Assembly: GCA_030562195.1 (NCBI GenBank)
Contig: JAUJPP010000007.1
Coordinates: 26,285,769-26,349,768 of the forward strand
Source: Nipponacmea schrenckii
Taxonomy: Eukaryota > Mollusca > Gastropoda > Lottiidae
Direction: 5' to 3'
DNA: 64,000 nucleotides
Positions 53,601-61,349 of the stretch are shown here, one piece after another. Positions within the stretch are counted from its first letter, which is position 1. The number at the start of each line of letters is the position of its first letter. The notes under the pieces were generated by a model. It was not told where the DNA came from and ran no database searches. It saw nothing but the letters and a program-made list of their open reading frames with translations. A program made the translations under genes and the position numbers.

Positions 53601-55826
53601 AGTTTAAGACATAAAAAAATTTAATGTGAAAATGTGAAATTTATTCAGTAATTTACATTATTAGATTCATTACCGTCTGCACTTAAAAAAATAATATTTT
53701 TCACCCAACTCCTTTACAGAGCATGTTGTAGTGCATGGTTATGAATCATTGTAATCCATGATACTTTCATGTAATTTAGTTTCCACAAGCCTTGAAATTT
53801 CTTAAATTTTCTGGTAAAAATTATGAATGTGCACTCAAACCTAAAAAAATTTTCTTTATCACAAAGACAAGTGCTTTTTGAACATTTATTCTCATCTAAA
53901 CTGTACTCTCTGACAAGCAGCAAGAATATCAAATCAGTTGTTAAGATTTGGGGCCTTTTTCTTGAAAACTCAAGATGATTTTAGTGTTACAGTTATCTAA
54001 TTTGTCAATCACTTAAATCAAATCGAATTTAAATCTGTCATCCAATCTGATTACTTTAATTCTTAAAATCTGGATTTTATTTGATTTAAGTTTTTGGAGA
54101 ACAAGGCACAGTTTTCCTTTATATTAGAACTTACATGTGTAATGATTTACGTTTAAGGTGGAGATGTGTTTGTCCATGCCAAATGTAATACACCAAGCAA
54201 GCTATTTGAGTTAGCTCAAGTTATTATTAAGAATCTTCCCAAGGATTCTGTGGAGAGTTTTGAAGATATTTATAGTTTTGTGTACAAAAATGGTAGAGAT
54301 TTGTCTGGCTTTATTGATGGTAAATTTTAAATTTAATTTTATTTCATGTAAGTTTAATTTACTAACACAAGTATGAGGAATATAAATATATTGAGAAATA
54401 ATGAAGTTTTAACTGTTGTTTGCTTGCATAGATTTGTTCTAATTCAGTAGGCCGTGTGCTACAGGCTGTACACGTAAAAAGAGTAGGTTAAATCTATGTA
54501 GAATTTCCCTCACTGCATTCATTTAGGATATTAGTTTCAGAATTCAGGAACTATTATTAACAAAAGGAGTGAATCTGTTGAAACATGTTTCATAATAAGC
54601 TTTGTTATACCTGGGGTATCATTCATATGTATTCCTTATTTTTTAGGAACTGAGAATAGAGCTGATGAAGAAGGCAGACAAGAAACAGCTGTAGAAAAAG
54701 AAACTGGTGGAAGCTATGTAGTGAGTTATTTAACAGCTTTCAAATATACAAGTACATGTATATGTGTCTCTTTTGACAATAGTTTCTTCTGTGATTACAA
54801 ACAAATTATAATGTTTCAGCAAAATCTGTTTATTTTTGTTTGAAGCCAGCCTTTTGTATTACCTTGGTTTATAGTGTGATCTATATGCTGTTCAAGTTCC
54901 AATATTTTATTAAGACACGCAAAACTGGATAGTTTCAATCAAAGATTGGCATGAGAAATATTTTGTACCATTTTATTGTCTGGTTACTTTGTTTCAGATC
55001 ACTCAGAAATGGCTTCACAAACTCGATGTCATCGATGGAGAAAAGGGTAAGTTATATGAGCCAGAATATTAAGCAGAAGTGGCCTTACCATGTGTTGACA
55101 TGTTAGGTTCAGCTTTTAAAGCTTTTAGCTCAGAGCATTATTCTGATTGATCATTTTGACAATTCAATTATTTTGGCCTGTTCACAGATAGCTCATTATT
55201 AAGTTTTTTATTACAACCAGAAGTGTTTAATATCTCTACTGTAACTTTGTAAAAGTGTTTTATAAGTATTTTCTATACTGTATATTGTAGATAAGACATT
55301 AGAAGGCTGGGTTGGTAGAGCTAGAAACGACAGTAGTGAATTGAGTAGAAAGACTATTACATCTCATGTTGCTAGAATGACTTCAGGTATCTAAACAACA
55401 TTATTTAGTCAGCATGAAAATTCTCCAAACATTGGCTTTAATTGTTATTCAGTGCAGGTTAATATTCTATTTATGCAAGATATTGGAAATTTTAGAATAT
55501 GTACCGTAGTATAAGAACTGTGTTTGAAAAGTCATAATTAAATGAATTTTTTCATATTAACATGTTTTTTTTCAGGAAATAACTTCAATGCTCCAAAACC
55601 AGTTGAAATTGTCAGACAATCCATGCCTTTCGGTACATTGGCTGGCGAAAAGGGATTGTTTTTCATTGGATATGCTGCCAGTCCACAGAATTTTGAATAC
55701 ATGCTGGATAGAATGGTTGGTTCCGGTGGAGATGGGAATAATGATGATATCATGAGGCTCTCGCAAAATGTTAAGGGAACCTACTGGTACTTCCCTGGAG
55801 CTTCTGAGTTGAAGAAACTTGAATAA
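38603..55826 (+). CDS. DyP-type (dye-decolorizing) haem peroxidase, predicted mitochondrial, membrane-anchored, 379 residues, 9 exons
   Basis: Exons: 38603-38642, 40364-40566, 51532-51723, 52098-52170, 54158-54319, 54647-54720, 54998-55046, 55291-55386, 55576-55826. The sum is 1140 nt, phases match, and the stop is TAA. DyPs are ferredoxin-fold haem enzymes that use H2O2 to oxidise dyes and other donors. Diagnostic motifs are the GXXDG motif GFIDG (residues 220-224; catalytic Asp223, split by an intron), the proximal haem ligand in SHVARM (His290), and the distal Arg310 in VRQSMPFG. Ser312 stands where some bacterial DyPs have Asn. The C-terminus (GTYWYFPGASEL) fits the family end. Residues 1-21 are Arg/Ser-rich without acids (MRLFNNASRNFRT, then ASRRSF), typical of a mitochondrial presequence. 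Residues ~33-56 form one hydrophobic segment ending WYWYR. Exon 1 was chosen because it has a strong donor and the only good phase-1 fit; it is less certain than the rest. The second intron is 11 kb and full of HINEs. Confidence 0.9.
38905..39130. mobile_element. Small foldback MITE-like repeat in DyP intron 1
   Basis: Inverted CATACTGGAAA (about 38915) and TTTCCAGTATG (about 39109) flank a segment. Inside it are two CAGAGATTTACTCCA copies (38946 and 39007) and a perfect palindrome GGCGTAAGT-A-ACTTACGCC at 39058-39076. It looks like a short non-autonomous element; no target duplication was identified. Confidence 0.5.
39131..40363 (+). other. DyP intron 1, remainder
   Basis: AT-rich intronic sequence with many short 'GGCCTA' motifs and a T-run at 40334-40356 forming the polypyrimidine tract directly before the CAG acceptor at 40361-40363. 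No other feature seen. Confidence 0.6.
40640..43631 (+). mobile_element. HINE/pearl-like cluster with four left ends, DyP intron 2
   Basis: Left-end hairpins occur at 40640 (C-type, followed by 'TTGTAATCGCCCTG' and only one short CCGT stretch), 40743, 41692 and 42797 (A-type, followed by CCGT/CTGT tracts). Only one right end is found, at 43591-43631 (GCTGCCAGTGGGCGAATATT, with a shortened CCTGGCAAGCTATCTT). The arrangement implies repeated insertion into, or recombination between, elements. The core units are the same A-type 145 bp units as elsewhere. No coding content. Confidence 0.85.
43632..45276 (+). mobile_element. HINE/pearl-like fragment interrupted by a pogo-like element
   Basis: Core units of A-type run from ~43652 to 43867 and resume at 45110 without loss. 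The fragment ends with the right terminus GCTGCCAGTGGGCGTATATT and CTATCTTT at 45276. The interrupted unit reads 'CATGAGTA|TGTGGAATCACC', exactly as in the intact paralogue at 43462-43482. Confidence 0.85.
43870..45107. mobile_element. Non-autonomous pogo/Tc1-like DNA transposon, 1238 bp, TA target duplication
   Basis: The terminal inverted repeats start CCGTATATTTCC and CCGTATAATTCT (read inward) and both continue to a '...TATARTGCGCAGG' segment about 28 bp in. A TA dinucleotide flanks each side (43868-43869, 45108-45109), as for Tc1/mariner/pogo insertions. Further inverted 'GTGCGCACTATA' motifs lie at both ends. No transposase frame is present. The empty site is given by a paralogous HINE unit at 43462-43482. 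Confidence 0.85.
45277..45573 (+). mobile_element. HINE/pearl-like C-type right-end fragment
   Basis: C-type core (TTTTGTGGGTCAGTG, CTCACTCTACAGGCTACAAT) is abutted to the previous right end. It finishes with GCTGCCAGTGGGCGTATATT ACCTTGCC, but the second hairpin arm is lost before ATCTTT. Confidence 0.7.
45672..47383 (+). mobile_element. HINE/pearl-like element, A-type, complete
   Basis: The left end TTTTTATACGCCCACATGAA with hairpin is followed by (CCGT)n with one CTGT interruption, about eleven A-type core units, then a conserved pre-terminal block ('GAGACCCTAGAAAAAAATAG', 'CATTCCACTTATTGTAACCT'). The right end GCTGCCAGTGGGCGTATATT and CTATCTTT closes it at 47383. Intact ends but no protein-coding content. 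Confidence 0.9.
47415..49579 (+). mobile_element. HINE/pearl-like element, A-type, complete
   Basis: Same architecture as 45672-47383, 31 bp downstream of it in the same orientation. There is an uninterrupted (CCGT)n tract, about fourteen core units and the standard right end closing with CTATCTT at 49579. Compared with 57613-59801 the order of unit variants is nearly the same, so the two are recent copies of one master. Confidence 0.9.
49650..50274. mobile_element. Foldback MITE with AACGGTAACA-rich terminal inverted repeats
   Basis: Long terminal inverted repeats (~120 bp) begin CAGTTAAAAAGGTAACATGT on the left and CAGTTAAAACGGTAACATGT on the right strand. Each contains several 'AAAACGGTAACA' repeats. 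Flanks read GGTATC and GGTATA, so a short duplication of type GTAT is possible. The central ~300 bp is unrelated AT-rich DNA with no ORF. It lies in DyP intron 2. Confidence 0.8.
50479..51279. mobile_element. hAT-like non-autonomous element inserted in a tandem repeat
   Basis: The terminal inverted repeat TAAGGGTGTCAC / GTGACACCCTTA is of the kind seen in hAT elements. It is flanked by ATTGCACA (50471-50478) and ATTGCACT (51280-51287), an 8 bp duplication with one difference. The right side holds nested palindromes (AACGGTTAACCGTT, CGTTTAAACG). One unit of the 47 bp repeat is on the left and the rest on the right, so the element split that array. No transposase frame. Confidence 0.7.
51280..51470 (+). 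repeat. 47-48 bp tandem repeat, about 4 copies (plus one left of the hAT-like element)
   Basis: The unit contains ATTGATGTATTGARCATTAT, 'TTTAACAGTGGTATTTCTAT' and 'ATCGCTCTAC'. An orphan unit lies at about 50444-50478, on the other side of the hAT-like insertion. The array ends about 60 bp before the acceptor of DyP exon 3. Confidence 0.85.
52526..53541 (+). mobile_element. HINE/pearl-like element, B-type, complete
   Basis: The left end TTTTTATACGCCCACATTAT forms a hairpin with ATAATGTGGTCGTATA and is followed by a diverged (CCGT)n tract. About five ~150 bp B-type core units follow, then the B-type right end AAAGTGGGCGTATCTTGCTA GGCAACC. It is the simplest complete B-type copy in the window (about 1.0 kb) and lies in DyP intron 52171-54157. 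Confidence 0.88.
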
Positions 55827-56597
55827 GTACATGATGGTTGATTCTAGGTAGCTTTCTTGTATGAAGCAAAGAACTGCTATACTCATTGTCATTGTTTTTA
55901 GTATAAATCATTGAAATTTACTAAATTATCATTTCATGCAGCTGTGAAAAATTAATTTTGATCCTTAGTTAAATAAAAGGAAATTATTGTCTTGTCAAGA
56001 TCATTGACCTATTCTTATTAGAAAGGAATAAGTAGATGTAGATGGGTCATTGCATCAGTTTTTACTCTGCAGTGTATAACAGTTATCTTTGCCTCATATA
56101 AGAGAAAACTTTTTCATTCTTAAGCAACTAAAATGATGCTTTATATGTACTGATTTATCGTTATTAACATGAAGACATATATATTGGCAATTGTTTGGTA
56201 TATACTACAGTATCTTGAAAAACTTGAGAAAAAAAGTTATTGTTGATTTTTCTTATGAAATGAATGTTTTGAAATTAAATTGAGAATGTATTTGTAAAGC
56301 TAAAGAGATATAGTGCTTTTGTTTATGATTAATATGAATATATGAGTTAAATATGCTAATCTGATTATTACTGTTACATAACATGTTACTTTCATCTCTA
56401 GCGCTCCAATGATAAAGGTATCTAATGCATAGTCTTTATCATTGTAGAAAGATAACTAATGATTAATTTTGAGTAGAAAGAAAGGAAGTTTTGGTGTAAA
56501 ACACAAAAATATTATCTAGCACCTAATATCTACTGCACTAAGATATTTTTGTAATTGAAAGATTTAGTAATGTTAATCTATTATTATTATTCTCAGC
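55827..56597 (+). other. DyP 3' UTR and flank with polyadenylation signal
   Basis: AATAAA at 55972-55977, 146 bases after the stop, is a likely polyadenylation signal. The remaining sequence to 56597 is AT-rich and shows no exon or repeat that I recognise. Confidence 0.6.
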
Positions 56598-56611
56598 TAT
56601 GATATATGGTA

Positions 56612-57166
56612 AACAAACATAAAAGTTGGGGTGTCCAAGTTTAGATTGTCATTGATCCCATGTGATTGGAAGCTTTTGTATCTATTGATCCAGTGTAGTT
56701 CTACGGAGCGCCCATGGGCTCTTAATTTAAATAACGGGAATCCAGGTCGGTCCCTAGTTGTATTAAAATTTCGTAGTCCGGGTTCCGACTGAAGTGTCTC
56801 GGTAGGAGGAAGTGTGGGGCAGCTGATGTGTCTTTCTTGTGTAGATTTCAACAGTCCGTTACGGTAACTGGACAAGGAAGGTCCTTTGGTGTTTTAGTTT
56901 TGTTGAAGAGGGATGTCCTCTGAATGGCGTCGTTTTGATCTGTTGGATTCTAAGATATCTCGGGGGAAGCCCCAGTGGAGATAATAGTTAAGCAGGTAGG
57001 CTGTGTATATTGGTCGGCTTATCTTCCATCAACGTAGTGATTGATTCCGAGTTTAAAAAGGAATCACGACCGCCCGTTAGGGTCACAAAAATTAGCCATA
57101 ACTGAGCTGCAGGCAGAATGAGAATATAAGAGATAAAAGTTGGCGAGGCGCCCAGTTATCCCTAGT
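56612..57166 (-). repeat. Inverted 5' arm of the retroelement
   Basis: This is the reverse complement of 57506-57617 joined to 59802-60246. It starts 8 nt past the predicted hammerhead cleavage point and runs to GTTTGTTTA. It lacks the HINE and so records the pre-insertion sequence CCTTTTTAAACTCGG. A few substitutions (for example TCGG/TTGG, ACGACG/GCCGACG) separate it from the forward arm. Confidence 0.88.
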
Positions 57167-57539
57167 ACACAACTATGCACATGTCTACACAACTTCACGT
57201 CACTATCATGTACCAAAAGCCAATGTCAAAAGTCCACTTAACCTAAGTGCATGTATACCTGCCTACTTTCACCCTGGCAAAAGCTACACTGCTAACCCCG
57301 GTGAAATATACCCCGTTTAAAACCTAACCCCGCCAACCCCGGTGAAATAAAACCCGGTGAAATAGACCCCGGTAACTGCCGTTAAAACCTTGACACCGGT
57401 AATTTCCTACCGGGGTCTCTGAACAGTATAAATACAACCCTACTCTGTGAGTCTAATTAATCAGTCTGAAGAGTTCAAATAAGAACGAAACTATAGTCAC
57501 TGATAACTAGGGATAACTGGGCGCCTCGCCAACTTTTAT
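57167..57539 (+). repeat. LTR-like direct repeat, copy 1
   Basis: Starts ACACAACTATGCACATGTCT and ends GCGCCTCGCCAACTTTTAT. It contains a run of degenerate 'ACCCCGGTGAAATA' short repeats (57295-57420), a TATA-like GTATAAATA at 57426-57434, and the hammerhead at 57460-57504. It is ~30 bp longer than copy 2, because of extra short-repeat units. Confidence 0.85.
57460..57504 (+). ncRNA. Type I hammerhead ribozyme, copy 1
   Basis: The parts, in order, are stem I strand ATCAGT (57460-57465), core CTGAAGA (57466-57472), stem II GTTC-AAATAA-GAAC (57473-57486), core GAA (57487-57489), stem III ACT-AT-AGT (57490-57497), cleavage nucleotide C57498 and stem I strand ACTGAT (57499-57504). All invariant core positions match the CUGANGA...GAAA...UH consensus, with the usual G10.1-C11.1 and A15.1-U16.1 pairs. 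Stem III has only 3 bp with a 2 nt loop, as reported for Penelope-associated and metazoan retrozyme hammerheads, which may act best as dimers. Self-cleavage itself is predicted, not shown. Confidence 0.88.
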
Positions 57540-57612
57540 CTCTTATATTCTCATTCTGCCTGCAGCTCAGTTATGGCTAATTTTTGTGACCCTAACGGGC
57601 GGTCGTGATTCC

Positions 57613-59801
57613 TTTTTATACGCCCACATGAAATGGGGGGCGTATATTGTCGTCACCCACATCCGTCCGTCCGTCCGTCCGTCCGTCCGTCCGTCCGTCC
57701 GTCGGTCCGTCCGTCCGTCCGTCCGTCCACAATTGCTCGTAAACACTCTACACGGTGTAATTCTTGACGGATTTAGATGAAACTTAATATGAGTGTTTAT
57801 GATCACGCAAGGATGAACCCTATTGAAAATCAGCGAAATCGGAAAAAAATTAGTATGAGTTCGTGCCCTTGTTCTTGAATGGCTCGTAAACACTCTACAA
57901 TGTGCAATTCTTGACCGATTTTGATGAAACTTGGTGTCAGAGTATGTTATAACTCAAGGATAAACCCTATCGAAAATCAGCGAAATCGAAAAACATTTAG
58001 TATGAGTTATTGCCCTTGTTCTTGAAAACGCGTTCAATTTTAGCTTGTAAACATTCTTGAGAGAACAATTTTTAATGGATTTTAATGAAACTTGGCCTGA
58101 GTATTTGTTATCACCCAAGGATGAAGCTTATTGAAAACCAGTCAAATCGAAAAAAAATTAATATCAGTTATTGCCCTTGTTTTTGAAAACGCGTTCAATT
58201 TTTAGCTTGTAAACACTCTACAAAGCACAGTTATTGACCGATTTTGACGAAACTTGCTGAAATTGTTTAATATCACCCAAGAATGAACCCTTTTGAAAAT
58301 AGCACATATCGAAATATATTTAATAGGAATTATTGCCCTTGTTCTATAAAATGTGTTGGATTTTTGCCTTGTAAACACTCTACAAGTCACAATTCTTGAG
58401 CGATTTTGACATAACTTGGCATGAGTATTTGTAATCACCTAAGGATGAACCCTATTGAAATTCAGTTAAATCGAAAAATATTTAGTATGATCAGTTATTG
58501 CCCTTGTGTTTGAAAACGCGTTCAATTTTAGCTTGTAAGCACTCTAGAAAGAACAATTCTTAATGGATTTTGATAAAACTTGGCTTGAGTATTTGTTTTT
58601 ACCCAAGGATGAACCTTATTGAAAATCAAATAAATCGAAATATATTTAGTGTCAGTTATTGCCCTTGTGTTTGAAAACCGGTTTAACTTTTTAATAAATA
58701 CTCTAGAAGGTACAATTCATGACCAATGTTGACAAAACTCACTGAAATTGTTGGATATCGCAAGGGATGAGCCTAATTGAAAATTAAAATTATTAAAATA
58801 TATCTAATATGAATTATTGCCCTTGTTCTTTTAAGCGCGTTCAATTTTTGTCTCGTAAACACTCTACATGGCACAATTCTTGATGGATTTCGATGAAACT
58901 TGGTGTGAGAGTGTGTTATAACTCAAGGATGAACCCTATTGAAAAGCGAAATCGAAAATTTTTTTAGTATGAGTTACTGCCCTTGTTCTTGAAAACGCAT
59001 TCAATTTTAGCTTGTAAACACTCTAGAAAGAACTATTTTTAATGGATTTTGATTAACTTTGGCTTGAGTATTTGTTTTTACCCAAAGATGAACCCTATTA
59101 TAAATCAAATAAATAGAAATATATTTAGTGTCAGTTATAGCCCTTGTTCTTGAAAACGCGTTCAATTTTAGCTTGAAAAGAACAATTTTTAATGGATTTT
59201 GATGTAACTTGGCTGGAGTATTTGTTGTCTCCCAAGGATGAACTCTATTGAAAAGCGAAAAATATTTAGTACAAGTTATTGCCCTTGTTTTTGAAAACGC
59301 GTTCAATTTAACTCGTAAACACTCTAGAAAGAACAATTTTGAATGGATTTTGATGAAGCTTGGCTTTAGTATTTGTTTTCTCACAAGGATAAACCCTATT
59401 GAAAATCAGATAAATCGAAAAATATTTAGTGTCAGTTATTGGGCCTGTTTTTAAAATCGCTTTCAACTTTTGGCTTGTGAACACTCTAAACATTCATTTT
59501 TGACAAAACTCGCTGAAATTGTTTAATATCAACCAAGAATGAGCCTTATTAAGAATTAATAATATATCAAAATATTATTAAGGGTGAACCCTATTGCAAA
59601 TCATAAAAAAACCGAAAAATATTTAATGAGTTAAGTTAGGTACAATTCTTGACAGTTTTTAATGAAACTAGAGACCCTAGAAAAAAATATATGGTGGAAG
59701 GTTGAATATTTCATTCCACTTTTGTAACCTTACTGAAAAGTTTTTATTTGAAATAAATGCTGCCAGTGGGCGTATATTACCTTGCCTGGCAAGCTATCTT
59801 T
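57613..59801 (+). mobile_element. HINE/pearl-like element, A-type, complete, inserted in the retroelement
   Basis: The left end TTTTTATACGCCCACATGAA with hairpin is followed by the longest (CCGT)n tract in the window (about 57661-57727), about fourteen core units, and the right end GCTGCCAGTGGGCGTATATT, CTTGCC/GGCAAG hairpin and CTATCTTT. Comparison with the inverted arm gives the empty site CCTTTTT|AAAC and a net insertion of ~2184 bp. No duplication other than ambiguous T residues is seen, as expected for Helentron-type insertion between T residues. Confidence 0.93.
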
Positions 59802-60365
59802 AAACTTGGAATCAATCACTACGTTGATGGAAGATAAGCCGGCCAATATACACAGCCTACCTGCTTAACTATTATCTCCACTGGGGCTTCCCCCGAGATA
59901 TCTTAGAATCCAACAGATCAAAAGCCGACGCCATTCAGAGGACATCCCTCTTCAACAAAACTAAAACACCAAAGGACCTTCCTTGTCCAGTTACCGTAAC
60001 GGACTGTTGAAATATACACAAGAAAGACACATCAGCTGCCCCACACTTCCTCCTACCGAGACACTTCAGTCGGAACCCGGACTACGAAATTTTAATACAA
60101 CTAGGGACCGACCTGGATTCCCGTTATTTAAATTAAGAGCCCATGGGCGCTCCGTAGAACTACACTGAATCAATAGATACAAAAGCTTCCAATCACATGG
60201 GATCAATGACAATCTAAACTTGGACACCCCAACTTTTACGTTTGTTTACAAATTCTCCTCCTGGGTGCTCCAACTTTGGATTTCCTCTAAGCCTACTAGC
60301 CCTCTCACATAACTGGGATGTAGCACATCACATCCCCTATCACTGTTCTGCATGTGACGTGATCA

Positions 60366-60706
60366 ACACAACTATGCACATGTCTACACAACTTCATGTC
60401 ACTATCAGGTACCAAAAGCCAATGTCAAAAGTCCACTTAACCTAAGTGCATGTATACCTGCCGACTTTCACCCTGGCAAAAGCTACCCCGCTTACCCCGG
60501 TGAAATAGACCCCGGTAACCCGGTTAAAAACCTAACCCCGCCAACCCCGTTAAAACCTCGACCCCGGTAATTTCCTACTGGGGTCTCTGAACAGTATAAA
60601 TACAACCCTACTCTGTGAGTCTAATTAATCAGTCTGAAGAGTTCAAATAAGAATGAAACTATAGTCACTGATAACTAGGGATAACTGGGCGCCTCGCCAA
60701 CTTTTA
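60366..60706 (+). repeat. LTR-like direct repeat, copy 2
   Basis: Nearly identical to 57167-57539 apart from loss of some 'CCCCGGTGAAATA' units and scattered substitutions. It ends directly at the right-hand copy of the 14 bp target duplication, so it defines the 3' end of the element. Confidence 0.85.
60628..60672 (+). ncRNA. Type I hammerhead ribozyme, copy 2
   Basis: The same 45 nt fold as copy 1, with predicted cleavage after C60666. A single difference (GAAC to GAAT at 60654) turns the core-proximal G-C pair of stem II into G-U, which may weaken it. All core nucleotides are intact. Confidence 0.85.
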
Positions 60707-60720
60707 TATGATATATGGTA

Positions 60721-61349
60721 GATAGGGTATTGTTGCTTTTTTTTTTTCAATTAACCTTACATATCTCAATTGAGGTTATAAAGCCCAGAGGGTTCCATGA
60801 GCATAGTGTAAAGGAGGCTAGGGTTCAACTAGTACTCAAGAATTCAAAATTTACAACTGCTATCTAGGCCCCATGGAACAAAGTTGAAAGACCCATATAT
60901 AATGTGGTATCCGGCTCAAAAAGAGTAGCCATGTCATGTCTACCCCTCTGATTTATAATTTAAACACAAATATTTCTCACTTGGATATGGTTTTTTCTAC
61001 AAACAATACATGATGAAATTAACAAATTTCCTTCTTTGTGTATTTCACTCCACATAGTACTAAAATATATTCAATATAACATGGTATGTGATAATTTATT
61101 CCAATTACAATACAATTTGTGTTGTCTAAATTTTACTTACAAAGGTCAATAAAAGAAAAGACTTTTACATAAATTATTCTTTGATATCTAAAATGTAACA
61201 TTATCAATTGCAATTTTTTTACATATCAAATGCAACATAAAACAAACTGTTGTTTATTAAAACTGATTGGTTTCTGACACAATGAAATTATTGCAAAATT
61301 ATAACTTTCTCAAATGAAGATGTAAGAATTAAAAGTTATGTATGGTAAA
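60721..61349 (-). other. GRPEL1 3' UTR / intergenic
   Basis: AT-rich. On the minus strand AATAAA (reverse of TTTATT at about 61253-61258), ~95 bases after the GrpE stop, is a likely polyadenylation signal. Nothing else recognised. Confidence 0.5.

Larger units (their letters stand above)
56598..60720 (+). mobile_element. Hammerhead-bearing Penelope-like / retrozyme-like retroelement with 14 bp target duplication
   Basis: Perfect 14 bp direct repeats TATGATATATGGTA at 56598-56611 and 60707-60720 bound the insertion. Order inside: inverted arm 56612-57166; LTR-like direct repeat 57167-57539; forward copy of the arm sequence (57506-57617 and 59802-60246, split by a HINE); a unique ~120 bp (60247-60365); second direct repeat 60366-60706. 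Each direct repeat holds a hammerhead ribozyme and a GTATAAATA TATA-like box. Without the HINE the two predicted cleavage sites are about 984 nt apart. No reverse transcriptase or other long ORF exists; a 92-codon frame in the arm is present in both arms but has no recognised domain. A tandem or inverted LTR arrangement, hammerheads with a minimal stem III and long target duplications are features of Penelope-like elements, so this is probably a non-autonomous relative mobilised in trans. That last step is inference. Confidence 0.85.

Noticed and set aside
56597..56875. 92-codon frame in the retroelement arm, also present at 59983-60168
   Set aside because: Conserved only because the two arms are copies of each other. 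No domain of a reverse transcriptase, GIY-YIG nuclease or Gag is seen.
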